Below, one piece after another: positions 21,476 to 34,867 of a stretch of DNA of 64,000 bases (within the stretch, counting starts at the first letter, position 1; every line of letters starts with the position of its first letter). Source of the DNA: Blepharisma japonicum (Eukaryota > Ciliophora > Heterotrichea > Heterotrichida > Blepharismidae). The position numbers were made by a program, and so were the translations under genes. A model generated the notes under the pieces. That model did no database searches, was not told the DNA's origin, and saw only the letters and a program-made list of their open reading frames with translations. The stretch is taken from assembly GCA_949751835.1 (NCBI GenBank), contig CATKHK010000001.1, positions 62,001 to 126,000 of the forward strand, given 5' to 3'.

Positions 21476-22656
21476 TTACAACTTCGTCTTGCTACAAAAA
21501 TTCCTTACCCCATTTAAATTAAGCTCTTCTTGAGCCTTTCCTTTTTCATATCTTTGCAGTCTTAATGTTGATGCTTCTTTAATTAGATGAGCATTTTTCA
21601 TCTGACCATTAGTCGGATTATATTTTGGACAAGGAGTTTCTGACAATACCCTAAACCGCTTAATTTTTGACAATTCTTTTGAATAGTCCTTAACGTGTTT
21701 TTCAAGTCCTTTAGAGTCAAAAATCTTTGAGCAATGAGAACACTGGATTGGAAAAGCAAAAGAATCTTGTATTCGAGTTTTTATTGTGCATTGGCCACTT
21801 AGTTCAGGAGTGTTTCTAATAACTGGGGGAACTGAAGGGTTTTTTGCAGTAAATTCATTTGGAGTGTCTGCTAATGAGAAATTAAAATATCCTTGGAAAT
21901 TTTCGTCCTTCAGTGGAGAAGCATCAAGAGAATTTATTTTTTTATCATGTTTTTTTTGCCTTATTTTTATTGTCGGCAAACATAAATCAGATGGAATTCG
22001 TATTAGCGGTTTCGGCTTGTTTATAATATTTTTGCAAATAGCTATATGTCTTTCAGCTGAAACTGGTGCGAATTTTCTATGACAAGTTGGGCACTGTATA
22101 TAGTCATCATATAAAACACAGGGTGGTTTAAGACTATTTAAATCTTTGCCTTTTTCTGCAAAGGACTTTACCTTCCTTTCATACCCGATAGAATTTAAAA
22201 AATTTTCATGCAATTTAAATCACTTTTTGTCGTTAAATTTCGAGGTCAAAGTAATCTTTTTCGGGTTTTGGAGGATTTTTGAATTGTCAAAATCCAGCAT
22301 AGGGAGACGTTTTCGCTTCATATCAAATTGAGGTCGTTTTATAGACGAAAATTCACAAGCGGACTCATGCTTTGAAATCCTATCTGGTAAAAATTTTCTA
22401 TGGCAAAATTTGCAAGTGTCTCTGGGGTCATTTGTAGGGCTGAAGTTGGTGAAAGTTTCTGTGCTACCTTCGATAGGACTTAATGAGTCTCTTCGAGTTA
22501 GGACACATTGGTGGCTTATGTGGCCTTCATATTCGTCCTGAGATAAAAGCTGTGAGCAATTTGGACAAGATGCAACTCAATCTTCAAAGCAACTAAGTAA
22601 ATTTCTTACAATATATTTTCTGTTGATTTAGAAGGTGCAAGTGTGGTAATCTCCAT
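21476..22656 (-). CDS. C2HC-type zinc-finger protein (ZC2HC1-like), 387 aa, one 17-nt intron
   Basis: The coding parts are 22610-22656 and 21476-22592 on the minus strand, joined across a 17-nt intron (22593-22609); stop TAA. Splicing links ATG 22654-22656 to the first finger. Four short zinc-binding modules are visible: CPNCSQLL with H-x3-H-x-C, CKFCHRKF with H-x4-C, CPTCHRKF with H-x4-C and CSHCSKIF with a following His. Modules two and three follow the C-x2-C-x(n)-H-x4-C pattern of the zf-C2HC family found in many ciliated organisms. Linkers are basic and Ser/Pro-rich. Two Trp are TGA. Molecular role is unknown. The intron is longer than the other five here, so the first exon is less certain than the rest. 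Confidence 0.75.
22593..22609 (-). other. 17-nt intron in C2HC zinc-finger gene
   Basis: GTAAGAAATTTACTTAG on the minus strand. Its removal brings the upstream ATG into frame with the first zinc finger and removes an in-frame TAA. Confidence 0.65.
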
Positions 22657-23794
22657 TTAATATTGGCAATTCATTTTATGAAGTTAACTAATGCAAATGC
22701 TCCTTTAACAAATTGAAGCTGAGATAAATTTTTCTCAATAAATAGGTTAAAATAAGCCAAAATTTTTTTTCTAAATAGAAGAGAGGAATATAAGAAGAGA
22801 TAAAGGGAAAACTGAATAAGAAGAATTTCTGAGCTTCAATTATTAGGATATAAATGTCTTCTGACATATTTGTCAATAATCTAGAGATTTTATTATATTG
22901 AATAAGTGAAAAAACACTTGAAATTATGGATATTTTGACATTTATAATGATAAATTTAAATTATATCCAAATTTATATGAAAAACTCTGAAATTTCTCTG
23001 ACAGATCTAGAAAAATGTATTAAAATTTTAGCATTACAGGGATGGTTTGATATAATTTTTATGAGTTATATTTATATGTGTTATAAAATAGCTGGAATAA
23101 AATATTAAACTTAATATCTCATCTTTAATCGAACTGATTGCTATATCTTGGTCAAGAAGACAGAGATAGGTATTTTATCTTTTGAAAATTCCAATGAATG
23201 CAAACAAAAATCTGAATTACTCTAGTAAACCCAAAATTTATTTAGAAAACCCAGAAGAAATACACAATTATAGATAATTTTACCATAAAGAAACTTATAA
23301 TTTTAATATTATCACTAAATTTCTTGAATTTTATTTAATGAAGAATCATTAATACTCAAATGCGAGAATATATCTGGAGTATTCAAATTCTTAATATATT
23401 TCTTTTAATTGCATATATATTTTCATTTTTTAAGCTAAAATTTTTCAAAAACCTTATAATAATTTGTATTAAATATTATTTAGTCAAAAATTTCATAAGA
23501 ATGAACTCTTAATATCTTATAATTGCATAAAGGAATAATTATAAATTTTTTAGATAGGAATTACTTGAGTTAAAGCCTTATAGCACAAATTGGAGTTTTA
23601 CTAATTTAAAATGGAGAATATTGATTCAAAAAGCTTCGAAGTCTTCGATTTGAAATTTATTATAAAATTATCTATAATAATTCAGATATTTAATTCTTTG
23701 CCTACAATAAGTAATATTTATTAATATAAAGCAGTGAGTCTCCATAATATATAATTTTCACCCAAACCAATTTATTTCATTCTTATAATAAAAA
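22657..23794. other. long AT-rich intergenic region
   Basis: Divergent promoter region between the zinc-finger gene and the channel gene. Short frames present here have low-complexity Ile/Tyr/Asn composition and no motifs; I see nothing else. Confidence 0.5.
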
Positions 23795-26326
23795 ATGTTA
23801 TCCAGAGCTCGAAGTCATAACGAATCAATACATTCAAGCGGCTATGAGAGTGTTTCTCACATAGAAGATGACGACGCCAGCATATCCCTGTCGTTTGCTT
23901 CCTTAAGAAGCTCACATTCGCACTTAGTTTCAAAAGTCACCCTCCCTGAGTTTATGTTTCACAAGTCAGGTTTTATGAGGGTGAAATGAGATATATTTAT
24001 TATTATTGTTGTCTTATATAACACGTTCACTATCCCTTATATTCTGGGTTTTGCTATAGAAGAAATGGCAAATCCTTCAATTAAAGCTATTGGGCTTATT
24101 AATATGATAGTTTTTTCAGGTGATATAATAATGAATTTTAGAACCACTTATTATGACTCCACTTCCGGTGATGAAGTGTTTGACACTAAAAAAATAGCTA
24201 TTAACTATTTAAAAACTAGACTTGTTTTTGATATATTAGCTACTTTGCCTTCAGAATATTTTTATGATATTCCTGCATTTACACTATTCAAGCTAACAAA
24301 ATTAGAAAGAATCCTCAAAGTTACCAATGATTTGATGTTTATGAAAATGACTGAGTGGATTAAGCTTTTTATTCGATTTTGCACAATTTTGTTATGGCTT
24401 AGTATTTATCTGCATCTTTTAGCTTGTTACTGATTTTATTTAGTAAATGACCAAGATGATAGCCATTCTTGGGTGCCGCCTTGTCTTTCTCTCGACCCCA
24501 ACTTAAAATATCTATATGAGTCTCCCAACTATTTTAAATACTCTCAAGCTTTATATGCGATGGTTTTTGCATATTCTGGTATTGAGTTCTGGCCACGCAC
24601 AACCCTTCAATTCGCAATGGCCGGACTTTTAGTACTAGTCGGCTCAATCATAACAGCTGTCGTCTTTGGTCAAATTTCTGTAATCATGACAAGTTTAACC
24701 CGAGAATCCCAAAAACAAAGTGACCTCCACGATGTTGTGAATACTGCTATGAGAAACATGAAGCTCCCTGATGAGCTTCAAATGAAAATTACAGACTATT
24801 TAACCTCCTCATTCAAAATTTTAGACCAGCAAGAAAGCTACGAAGACTTTTCAAAATTAATTCCCCCAAGTAAAAAGCAAAAAATCAGTGCATGTTTATT
24901 CGAAAACGTTTTTAGGGAAAGTGAATTTTTTGACAGAAATTCACAATTAATCAAATTTATTTTGCAAAAATTAGATAGCCAGTTTTATCAGCCGGAATAT
25001 TCTGTTGTAAATCAGTTTGATGCAGAAGATTGTATTTATTTTGTAGGGATGGGGTCATGTGAAGTAGAAGTCTTAGATGAGTACAAAAATTCCCATTCTG
25101 TCAGAATATTGGAGCCAGGGACTTATTTTGGAGAAGTCTCAGCACTTTATAAAACACCTAGAACTGCTAGCGTTAAAACTCGCACTTATTCTACCCTTGC
25201 TGTTATTACGAAGCCTATCCTTGGCGAGCTTTTAAAAAAATTCCCAGAAGTAAAGCAAACATTTTTGAACTCAGTTTCCACTTATAAAGATAATTATAAA
25301 TCCTTCCTAAAGCGAACCTTATCTAGAGTCCCATATTTTGATAGCATCTCACCAAGAGCAGCTGATCATTTAATTTATTCCCTTGACGTCGAAAACTATG
25401 CTCCAAACTCTTACCTTTTCCAACAAGGCCAAACTATAGATAAAGCATTTTTAATTTTAGAAGGAAAAGTCCAGATAATTTTTGTGGTTTTTGATAGCAA
25501 CCTTTCATATATTTTGAAAAATAAACATAGGCATTCTTCAGTTTATGGAGGGGAAAATTTAGGACTAAGCTCAAGAAGCAAAAGAAGCAGCTCAGGGTAT
25601 GGAAATGTAAAAGGAGTTAAAATAGTTATTGATGAACTTGGCATGGGGAGTGTACTATGCTCCAGGCATTTATTAATGCAATACCCAGCCACAGTCACTT
25701 GTAGAGTTATTGAGCCTACAAGAGTTATGGTTATTACAAATCCTGATCTTGAAGACTTATTGGTAGACTTTCCAAAGTTGAAGAGGAAAATTGAGGCTCA
25801 GAAAATTGAAATGCAAGTTTGGGACAATTTCAGGCAAGAATACCTAAGAAAAGACATCCCATTAGACTATTCTAAATGTTTCAAATATGACAAAACTGCC
25901 AATCGAAAAGCTTGGAAATCCAAAATCAAAGTAAAAAACGAAGTGATTAAGCTTATAATGAAAAAGCGAAATAGAAAAAACACTAAAGTCAGTCGCAGTG
26001 TCAAAGCTATGGTCGAAAAAATCCGAGCTATTGTTACTGCTGAAGAAAAAGGCCACACTGCAATAGCTCTGAAAATTTCTAAAGGAGAAATCCCACCTGA
26101 AGCATTAGAAGTGATTGATTTTTTAGATTCAGAAAAAATCGCAAACCCAGCTTTAACCCAATTTGCAATAAAAACCAAAGAACTGTCAAAAGTTGTAGGC
26201 ACACTTTCTAGCAAAATGAACTTAATGAATGAAAAATTAATTAATGTCAGTTCTGCATGTGAAGACATTGGCAGAAAAATAAGCAGACTACAGGAAACTA
26301 CCAAAGCATTAGAGCTATCTTTATAA
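23795..26326 (+). CDS. cyclic-nucleotide-gated-type cation channel with two cNBDs, 843 aa
   Basis: ATG 23795 to TAA 26324-26326; TGA encodes Trp at the start of S1 and after S5. After a Ser-rich cytosolic N terminus, S1 begins near residue 65. S2 and S3 follow (NMIVFSGDIIMNFRT, then RLVFDILATLPSEYF), a weakly charged S4-like helix (KLTKLERILK), S5, a pore helix, S6 and a C-linker (DELQMKITDYL). The overall type is EAG/HCN/CNG. The filter region reads YSGIEFWP (SGIE at residues 261-264) instead of GYG. A first cNBD (about 420-500, PGTYFGEVSAL) and a second more diverged one (about 510-665) follow, then a basic coiled tail. Ciliates use such channels in motility responses. Ion selectivity cannot be predicted. 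Confidence 0.85.
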
Positions 26327-26340
26327 AATGATTATTAAGA

Positions 26341-29300
26341 TTAAGTAGTTGTATCTTTAATCGATAATATTTGCTGTAATGCTTCATCCTTTGGAATTTT
26401 ATTATTCATTGCAGTGACAGTCTCAAATACTTTTAACAAGCCAGCAATAAGTGTACTTGATATAGTTATATTGCTAACCATATCTCGCATCTCAAAAGTA
26501 ATAGTTTCGCCAAGTTTTATAAACTTGCAGTGCTTGATTTGTTTTAATTTGAGACCTGCTTTCTTCTCACCTTCTATAAAGAGTAAAACTCTGACAGAAG
26601 TGACAAGTATCATAATGTCGTTTAAGTCTTCAAAGTTTTGGTACATTACAAGTCTTTCCCATTTGTTCTTGATATTTGTCCTTAAAAATTCTTGGGCTTG
26701 AGCAATCTCATGGTTGTATTTTTCAACAACCATAGTTGTTGAAAATTGTCTCGGAAATCTTGATCTCCCATGCAGACGTTGCTTATTTTTATCATCCCAA
26801 GCTGTAGAATAAGCCACACCCGAAGACACAGAAGTTCCAAAATGCAAAATTGCTGAAAATGGTGCAGAAATGGCTCCAAACAGCCCAATTCCAACCCCTT
26901 TAATAAATCCTTTAGCGCCTTGTTTTTTGGCCCCTTTGATTGGTTTTGTAAAAATCCCAGTCACTCCTTCACCCAAATCTTTAACTCCTCCAACAACTCC
27001 ATAAAACGTTCCAGTAACCACATTTCTAGTTTCTTTAATTCTATCAGCCCCTTCATCATCTCCACTCACATTTTTGAGGACTCCATACAAACTTCCTGTT
27101 ATTTTTGAAATGCTCCCAAATCCTCCTGTAACCACTCCTCCGACAAGGCCTTTTACACCTTTTCCTACCCCTTTGACGAACTCTTTAGGGTTTTTTAATA
27201 GTCCTTTATAAGGTTCACTAATGAACTGGTAGACTCCTTTTCCAAGTTTATCAATGAGCTGCACAGGGTTTCCAATTAAATCACTTGATCCGAGGATTTT
27301 GTAGAGCTGGTAGAGTCCTTGTTTTACGTAATGGGTTATTATTTTTCTTTGTAGGTCTGGGATGGTACTGAAAACGTCATTCATTTTTAGCTGATTAAGT
27401 TTTATAGGTGTTTCTGAAATATTAATAATCGCGCCTCCAACAGATGACAAAATTTGTCCTATCCCAAACATCTGCCGAGGATCATTTTCCATTTCAAACC
27501 TCTGTTTTGAGCTCTTAAATGTTAAATTTAAATGCAAAGATTCCAAATTCATTTCATTAATAAACACACTATTTGCTTTTTGGTTAGGAATAAATGATAA
27601 TGATAAATTGTAAGGATCTAGATATTTATCAGTACTCACAGCAGACACAATGTACATTGTATTAGACCTCATTAGCCCAGGCTCTGTTATAGAATCCATC
27701 AAACTGCGTAGTACAGACAGAGACATTCTTACCACAGGCTGATCTAATTGGATTTTAAACTCTTGTAAGCACAGTCTTACATTATAAAATTGATCTAAAA
27801 TCACACTTTCTGTCAGTGGGTTGCTTAAGGTTTTTCTGCTAAAATCAAGCTGGAAAAATGGCACCACTTCTTCAGGGATTGGCAATGGAGAAAAAATGAC
27901 AGGGAATTGCTTTCCACGAGCTATCATATTATCAATTTGGAAATTCCCAAGCTTATAGTAGAATTTAAGGATTTGCTCAAGCTTAGAAGAAATCATAGAC
28001 TGCTTTACCTTGGCAAAAATTGTGATTTTATCAAAACTTATATAAAAAATCTCTGTCGGAGCATCAGTTATGAAAGAAATTCCCACCCTTTTCAGCTCAA
28101 CTTTCGCTTGGAAATTAACAAGTTTGGTAGATGCCCTGTACTTGTGAAGAGGATTTGTAATGCTTTTTATAAATGCATCATTTTGCTTTTTAAAGGTGTC
28201 ATCAATTACGCAGAGTTCTCTTGCGCAGCCATTAAGCCCTACATTAACTTCATAATCCAGCATTTTTTTATTTTTTTTCTTTTTATTAGAAACTTCATCA
28301 ATAGCGAAAGTTTTGACTTCTTCTCTTATAGTCAGACAGACATCTCTAGAGTCTAATGGATTAAATATAATAGGAATATAAGACCCAGGTAAAATTTCGT
28401 GCTCCTCGTATTTTGGGTTTTTCATGAATATTTTTTCATCAGGACTAGGATTTTCATCTTTTTTTATTTTCTTTTTAATGGCTTTTGCCTTTAAGTTTTC
28501 GCCGGTTTGGTTGATTACAACGAATTCTGGGTTGTCAGGTAAGGAGAGGTGGACAAAAATAGTGCCTTGATCTTCTGTTGTGGTGATGACACGGATTGTA
28601 TAGTGATACTCGTTGGAAGAATTAGGAAGATTCCATTTGATTGACCTAAAAAAGGCAGCTAAACCTTTTTCCTTGTCTGGGATTTCCGCTTGGTCAGGCT
28701 TTTCTGCGGGAATTCTCATCTGGTAGTCAAAAAGAGCATCAATATCAAATAAAGGCCCCCATTCGTGTCCTCCAGCTTTTGCTCTGAGCAACCTCTTTTT
28801 CCCATGTGTAAACTTAGTAAAAGCTTTCTTTTCACCTGATTTTAGCTCGATTTCCACTAATTTCCCATTTTCTAATTGCAGGAGCTGAATATCAAAATTC
28901 AAGCTATTTTCGATCACATATCTTGGGACAAATTTAATGACTGTCGACTTGATCATAGGAGAGCTTGCATTTTCTCTTATAATACCTATAGAGATATCTT
29001 CAGTATCCTCAGGACGATATTTAATATCGATAGAATCTGCAACTCCAGCTGCGTCTATATTAAAGTTCCTAGACCACTCACTGCTGCTTTCCAGCTTAAC
29101 CTGGAGCTTTTTTTCATTATGACTTAAAAATCCAATTGACCTATTGTAAACAGTCACATTTTCCTTAGTTGAAAAAATCAGATTGTGCTCTGTCTTATTA
29201 ACAATAATAAAAGGTGTATAAACTTCTATTAGCTTAGCCCCGCACCATTTAGCTTCTTCTTTACTTTCTTCTTTTTGTGATTTTTTTAGCTTTCTTGACC

Positions 29301-32300
29301 TTAGATCAGTTGTGTCATTTTTTAAGTAAGATTTTTTGGATATGTCCATTGCTAAAGAGGTAGCAGTCATCACAGCTCCATCTTCTGCTCCTTCTAAATC
29401 TATTGGAGCTGATTTTAAGTTCATCTTTTCAACTGGCTTCATCTCAAAAATATTTTCAAGTCTGCATTCTTCTGTCGTTATTTTTTCTCTAACACTATTA
29501 TGAGCCCTTAGCTTGAAATTTTCTAATTTTTTGACATCGTAAATATCTCGGGATGACCCTGGATTTATAAACCCGCTTTGATTTTCTGATGAAATATACG
29601 TTAAAGTACAAGGCAGCAGATTTCTTAAGACTATTGGTGGGTTAAATTGGTAAAATGACTGAGTCATTTTTTTAGCTACTTTTAGCTCTAAAATTTCAAA
29701 AGCAATGCATTTGTCATTATCTGATTCTTCAGGAGTAGGGTTTGTAATTAAAGTTGCTCTATCCAGAATAGTCCCATTACATGTCAAACTTTCATTTAGC
29801 CAGTTTGTAGGCAATGGAACTGAAGAAAATGCAGGAAGGTCGATCTCTCCAAGCTTAGATGCAATTTTTAGATTTATGTGGGTGCTGTTCATGAGAGTTT
29901 TATTTGACTGAATTTTAATGATTCTTTCATTATTTCTGCATTCTACCTCAATAATCACAATTTCGTCCCCAAGTTTTCGAGCTTTAGTCTTAGAGTCCTC
30001 CATCCCAAAAGCTTTTGACCAATTTTCTCCAATTCTCATTATAAGTTTTGCAGGTGCTCTTATATTTTTTGAGGTTCCTTTTTTTGAGTAAATCTGATTT
30101 AAGCTTTTTTGCGAGTAATATGCACAGATTGTGTCAGTTATTAAAGTTTCCTCGATATTTTCTTTGTCAATTTTAATATAAACATCTTTGCCAAGCAGGT
30201 TTACAACCTTATACTCAATATCTTTATGCAAATTTTCTTTGGTCTCGTACTTATTTTCTTCTTCGTCTTCTGTTTTTTCTATTTTTGCTTCATTTCCAAT
30301 GGCATACATCATTCCCCCAACCATTTTCATCATATCGTAAGTAACGTTGATATTCAAATCCTCACTTGAGCAGAAATTGATGTTAAACCGTTTATCTTCG
30401 TCTTGAAGTACATTAATTTCCATCACCCAATCTTCAATTAAAGGCTCCCATGACGCCACATTTAAATTATAATAATTCATTAAGAATATTGTTGTAAATG
30501 TCACTGCAAGCTGAGGCATTACTTGTACACTTGCCCCAAAATTACTGAAACTGGCATGAAGCAATTCATATGATTTTTGTAATTTATCTTGTATCAATGT
30601 AAGCTGTAAGGAGTCACATAAAACTGCTACTCTTAAAATATCTTTACTTGGCGCTTGCAATTCTTCTGATGCCACCGCAACTTGTGCAGAACTTTCTGAT
30701 TGATCTTGAGCAATTGATGTCCATTTAGCTGCGAGCTCTTTAAAGAAATCAATATCTCTAAAGCCAGTTGTTATATAAATGCTTTCTAAGTTTAGTTCAG
30801 CCTCACTTACAGTTAAAGCATTTTTATTTCCTTTTTTTGAAGAAAAATTAATAATAATTCTAGATGGAGTAATGAAATCTTGAAGTTGCCAAGAATTTGG
30901 CACAATTAAATGGCTTTTGCAGGTGCCTAATTGTACGGTGAAATGGCGGACTTCTAACTCGAGCTCATCATCGATAAAGATTGAGGAAGAATTTTCTGTG
31001 GTACGGAGGGAGTTATAATGAATAATTGGAGACCAATTTATGCTTGCTATTTGGCAGTCTCCAGATTCTGATAGAGGGAGCCACACTTCTAAGCAGCTGA
31101 GCGATAAGCTAATTTCCATAGTAGAAGAAATAGCTTTTGGGTCTTCAATTGGCTTCTCATTAACAACACTTGGAGATTGGGATTGAGATGGTAACTGAGG
31201 AGGAGCAGCAGCTAGAATGCTTTTGGATAGCTCTAATACACTTTTAATAAAAGAGTGCACAAGGATAATTCTGATTCCATTGATTAAAGCTGAAGCTTGA
31301 GTAATGCCTTGTTTACCATCAATTATAACTCCTGCTCTTATTTGATAAATTTCTTGTGAATTTGACTGCTGGCCTTCTAAGTCGATATCAGTCCCATTTT
31401 CTGAGGTAACCTGTGGATTTGACATAATTGCTCTGAAATACACATTTTCCCTCAGATCTAGAATATCCATTCTTTTTAAACTTAAATCTACCCCCATTCT
31501 ACCGCCTGAAAACATTTCGTATTCCATCCCGAATTCTTTAAAAGCAATTGATAAAAACTCTGATTTTTTATGAAAAACTGAGGTAGAAATCTCTTTAATT
31601 TCAAGCAAAACTTTCATTGCGCTGTTAGGTTCTCCTGAAATTTCTACTGATTGCTCTTTGGCTAGAGAAGGATTTGGGCTAGTATCTTCTTGTAAAGAAA
31701 CTTGATTATTTAATTCAGGGTTTTCTTGATCTGGAACCTGAAGAATTGGCTCTAATGTCTTCATTAATTTTTTCTGAAATTCTTGTCCAATCTGTATCAG
31801 TTCATCGCTAAAATTCATTTTAAGTTTTTCCAGCTTGGCATTAATTATCATTGGTGTCACATTTTTTTCTTTTGTCGTCATAAATTTAAATTGAAAAGTT
31901 ACAGGCTCAAGAACGTCGCTCTCCGAAACCCCAAGCTTAAAATTAGTAAGCTCAAATGCATAAAACTCATAAGAAGCTCCATGAAACTGCTCATCACCAT
32001 TAAAAATATTAAAATGGCCAAAATCTAAAACGAAATAGCCATTTTCCATTCTTTCTAGATCTAATGGAATTTTGAACTTTGGCGCTGACAAGCTTAAATT
32101 TATTTTCATAGGCATGCTCTCGGTCTGTGCTACAGCTTCACCGACATACTGTTTGCTGAGCTCAACATAATAGTTCACCCTATCATTGGCTTGTTTTCTG
32201 TAAAACTCTTTATCAATTTCTTGGACCAGTTCTATTTGGAAAGTTTTATAAATTTCTAGCAAACTGCCAATATTTATGTTATAGCACAAATCTCCAGAGC

Positions 32301-33966
32301 TTACATCCACACTATTTATTCCCACAGTCGAATATTTTACTTCTAAATGCCCACTTTCCATCATATTCCTATTCCCCTCACAAATATTATCCGTAATATG
32401 CATAGAATTTATTTTAGCTTCTACGACCATACTAGTCGGCTTCATAGCTACATTTACATAAGTATTCAAAATTTCTAATGACGAAAGCATTGATTTTGCT
32501 GAATCCAAATGGAAACTCTGCCTTGCAATATTCAGCTGGAACGTATACCTATCATACATCTCCGGCATATTTTTTTCGTCAAATGTATCAATTCCTGAGA
32601 CAAGCTGCAAAATTTCGTTTCTGGCTTCATTGTGGGTGCCTGCTAAAATTTCTTCTAATTCTTGCTGACATTTAGCGACTTTTGCTTCCATTTCTTCTTT
32701 TTCTTTTTGCACGGTGTCGTCTGATTTCCCGTAGCCAAATCAGCTTTTCATAGAGCTAGTTCTGGAGGGCTTGTAGCTTTCTTTGATGTCTTCAATTTCT
32801 TTGCGCTTGGCGTCTGCAAGCTTTTTTACACCGATTTCGTTGATTACTTCTTCTCGTTGTTTTATAATATCAGAAACCTCAAAAATTTCTTCCATTCTTT
32901 GTAACTCAGTTAAATTCTCCTCCGCGAATTTTTTGGACTGTTTGTTATTGTCGATGCTGAATTTTTTCCAATTTCCATAAGTAGTCCTATATCTGATAAT
33001 GTCTTCTTGGGTCATGGTTTTATAGGTTTCTGACTTAGCGACACCTTCTCTGAATTGAAAGAACTGAGAAATATATTCCCCGATTTTTATAAAATGGGTT
33101 AATTGGGTCACAGCCACCCCAACCTTAATTGATTTAGAAGAAACACATACTGCGTATTGGGGCTTGGAAATATCTTTTACATTTTTATTCATAATCAGCT
33201 CAATTCTTAAAGAAATTGGCGAAATAAGGTATCTATGAGGAATCTGCTCACCAAAATCTTGCTGGGCTAAATGTTCAAATGACTGTTTTTCTTGCATCCC
33301 AGGCACATGCTTAAAAGCTTCAAGTGGAAACCCATCTCCAAAATCTGAATAAACTGCGAAGTTTTTCAACTTAATAAGCTTAAAGCAGATCAAACTGCTT
33401 TCCATAAACTGCGGTTCCCAGCTTGAGTTGCACGTAAAGCAGCTGATTTCTTCAATTTTTAAGCCAAGTGCGAATTTTTGAGAAAAAGATTCAGAATCTT
33501 CTACCCTTATATAAACATTTTTGAGTTCTACTTGAATATTGTCAACGATTTTCGTAATTAATTTTTCGATCATACCTGGGCTGCTTTCTACAGAGACTTC
33601 TTCAGAATTCATGACCTCGAATTTGTCGATTTGGGATCGACGAGATTGTTGGTTGATTGTCCGTTGTTCTTGCTCATCCCATTGGGATTTTGGGTGGGGT
33701 AGGAGGAGGACAATCACATCTTTGATGATGACTTTTAGAGGGCTTGATCCTAATGAAGTTCAAGGAATTTCGACCTGTATGGTGCCAACATAACCACTGC
33801 CTAATTTAAAAGGAAGTCCAAGCTTATCCAGGGCTTCTGACTTTACACGAAGGTTTTCAAGAGAAACGGTTCCACTGAATATTGATAAGTTTAGCTGATC
33901 TGGGTTAAGATTTTCAATAAAGTCACCTAAGACACTGTTAAGGACCTTGGAAACAGCCTTATTCAT
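26341..33966 (-). CDS. VPS13: VPS13-family bridge-like lipid transfer protein, 2541 aa
   Basis: A single 2542-codon frame from ATG 33964-33966 to TAA 26341-26343, with only two TGA-encoded Trp (33760-33762 and 32740-32742) against about a dozen TGG. The N-terminal chorein segment has LNSVLGDFIENLNPDQL, then LSIFSGTVSLENLRVK and a VEIPW motif. The long middle part is beta-rich repeat forming the lipid-conducting groove. A VAB-like region surrounds residues 1000-1500. The C terminus has Gly-rich amphipathic helices (GVGKGVKGLVGGVVTGG, typical ATG2_C/DUF1162 region) and a PH-like end. VPS13 proteins bridge ER and other membranes and move phospholipids in bulk. Length is somewhat below yeast Vps13 (about 3140 aa). 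It is convergent with the channel gene, 14 bp between stops. Confidence 0.93.
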
Positions 33967-34637
33967 ATTTAGAGTTTATCAGCCATAAACGAAATACTGC
34001 TGGAAACGAAAACTAGGCTTAGGGATCAATAAAATAAAATGTTCAGAATTTTTTAATACAGAGCCAGTAAAAAGAAGGGAGTATTTAGTTAAAGCAATTT
34101 AAAAAATGATTTTAAAGGCAGATTTTATGAGACTTAAAATAAATTATTTTTAGTCCATCTTAACTTATGAAGAGAAAGCATGCGGGAAGTAGGCTCAGAG
34201 GGTTTTATAGCAAGAATTAGACTTTACAGCTTTCATATAACGAACCAAAAATATTACGAAAATTGACTTCAATTCTATAACAAAACGTGTTATATGCATT
34301 CTATAATTTACTAATATTCTTCTATTAATGCTTACAATTATAATTTCTTAATTATTTGATATATTAATACTTTTTTTCAATTATAGTTTCCCTAGAAATG
34401 AAAAAAATATTCTTCATTATAACCTAAGTCCATAAACCTTTATTATTTTTCCAAGTTACCTCTGCTTCTGTTTTTTATTTAAAATGATTTGTAAAAGTTT
34501 AAGCATTCACATCATTTACCCTTTCGGTTTTGAGTCAAACTTATGTGAATATTATCTCATTAGTCTGCAATCATTACTCGTTCAATAAAAAGGATTTTTC
34601 ACTTTAGCCATAGTGATTAAAATTTATAATTTTATAA
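33967..34637. other. AT-rich intergenic region
   Basis: No gene or RNA recognised. A weak 8-bp inverted repeat (ATTCACAT and ATGTGAAT near 34505-34550) is present. It should contain promoters for VPS13 and for the small gene at 34638. Confidence 0.4.
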
Positions 34638-34814
34638 ATGGATCAAACTGTTGAGCATCTGAAAAATTGACTTACTACAGTTGGACTACCACAAGACAAA
34701 GCTGCTGAAGTTGCAGAGAAATTCAAGCAAAATGTTACTACCGAAATTGGGCATTTATCATTGGATGACTTAGATGCTTTGGCTAAACAAATGCAAGCGA
34801 GATATCCAGTATAA
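34638..34814 (+). CDS. small SAM-like helical protein, 58 aa
   Basis: ATG 34638 to TAA 34812-34814. The translation starts MDQTVEHLKNWLTTVGLPQD, where the Trp is TGA, and the pattern LKNWLTTVGL...LSLDDLDALA resembles a short SAM or CUE-like helical bundle. Composition is well balanced for such an AT-rich region, which supports a real gene. It is too short for most length cut-offs. The DnaJ gene follows 53 bp downstream on the same strand. Function unknown. Confidence 0.6.
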
Positions 34815-34867
34815 TTTCATCATAATAAATCTATATTAGGTAATATTTCATTTCTAGAATATGATAA

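Noticed and set aside
22688-23108. Two standard-code frames of about 60 aa in the spacer
   Set aside because: Low-complexity Ile/Tyr/Asn composition, no motifs, and typical of chance frames in AT-rich DNA.
26682-29911. Numerous frames opposite the VPS13 gene
   Set aside because: They are shadows of the VPS13 coding strand with no recognisable motifs.
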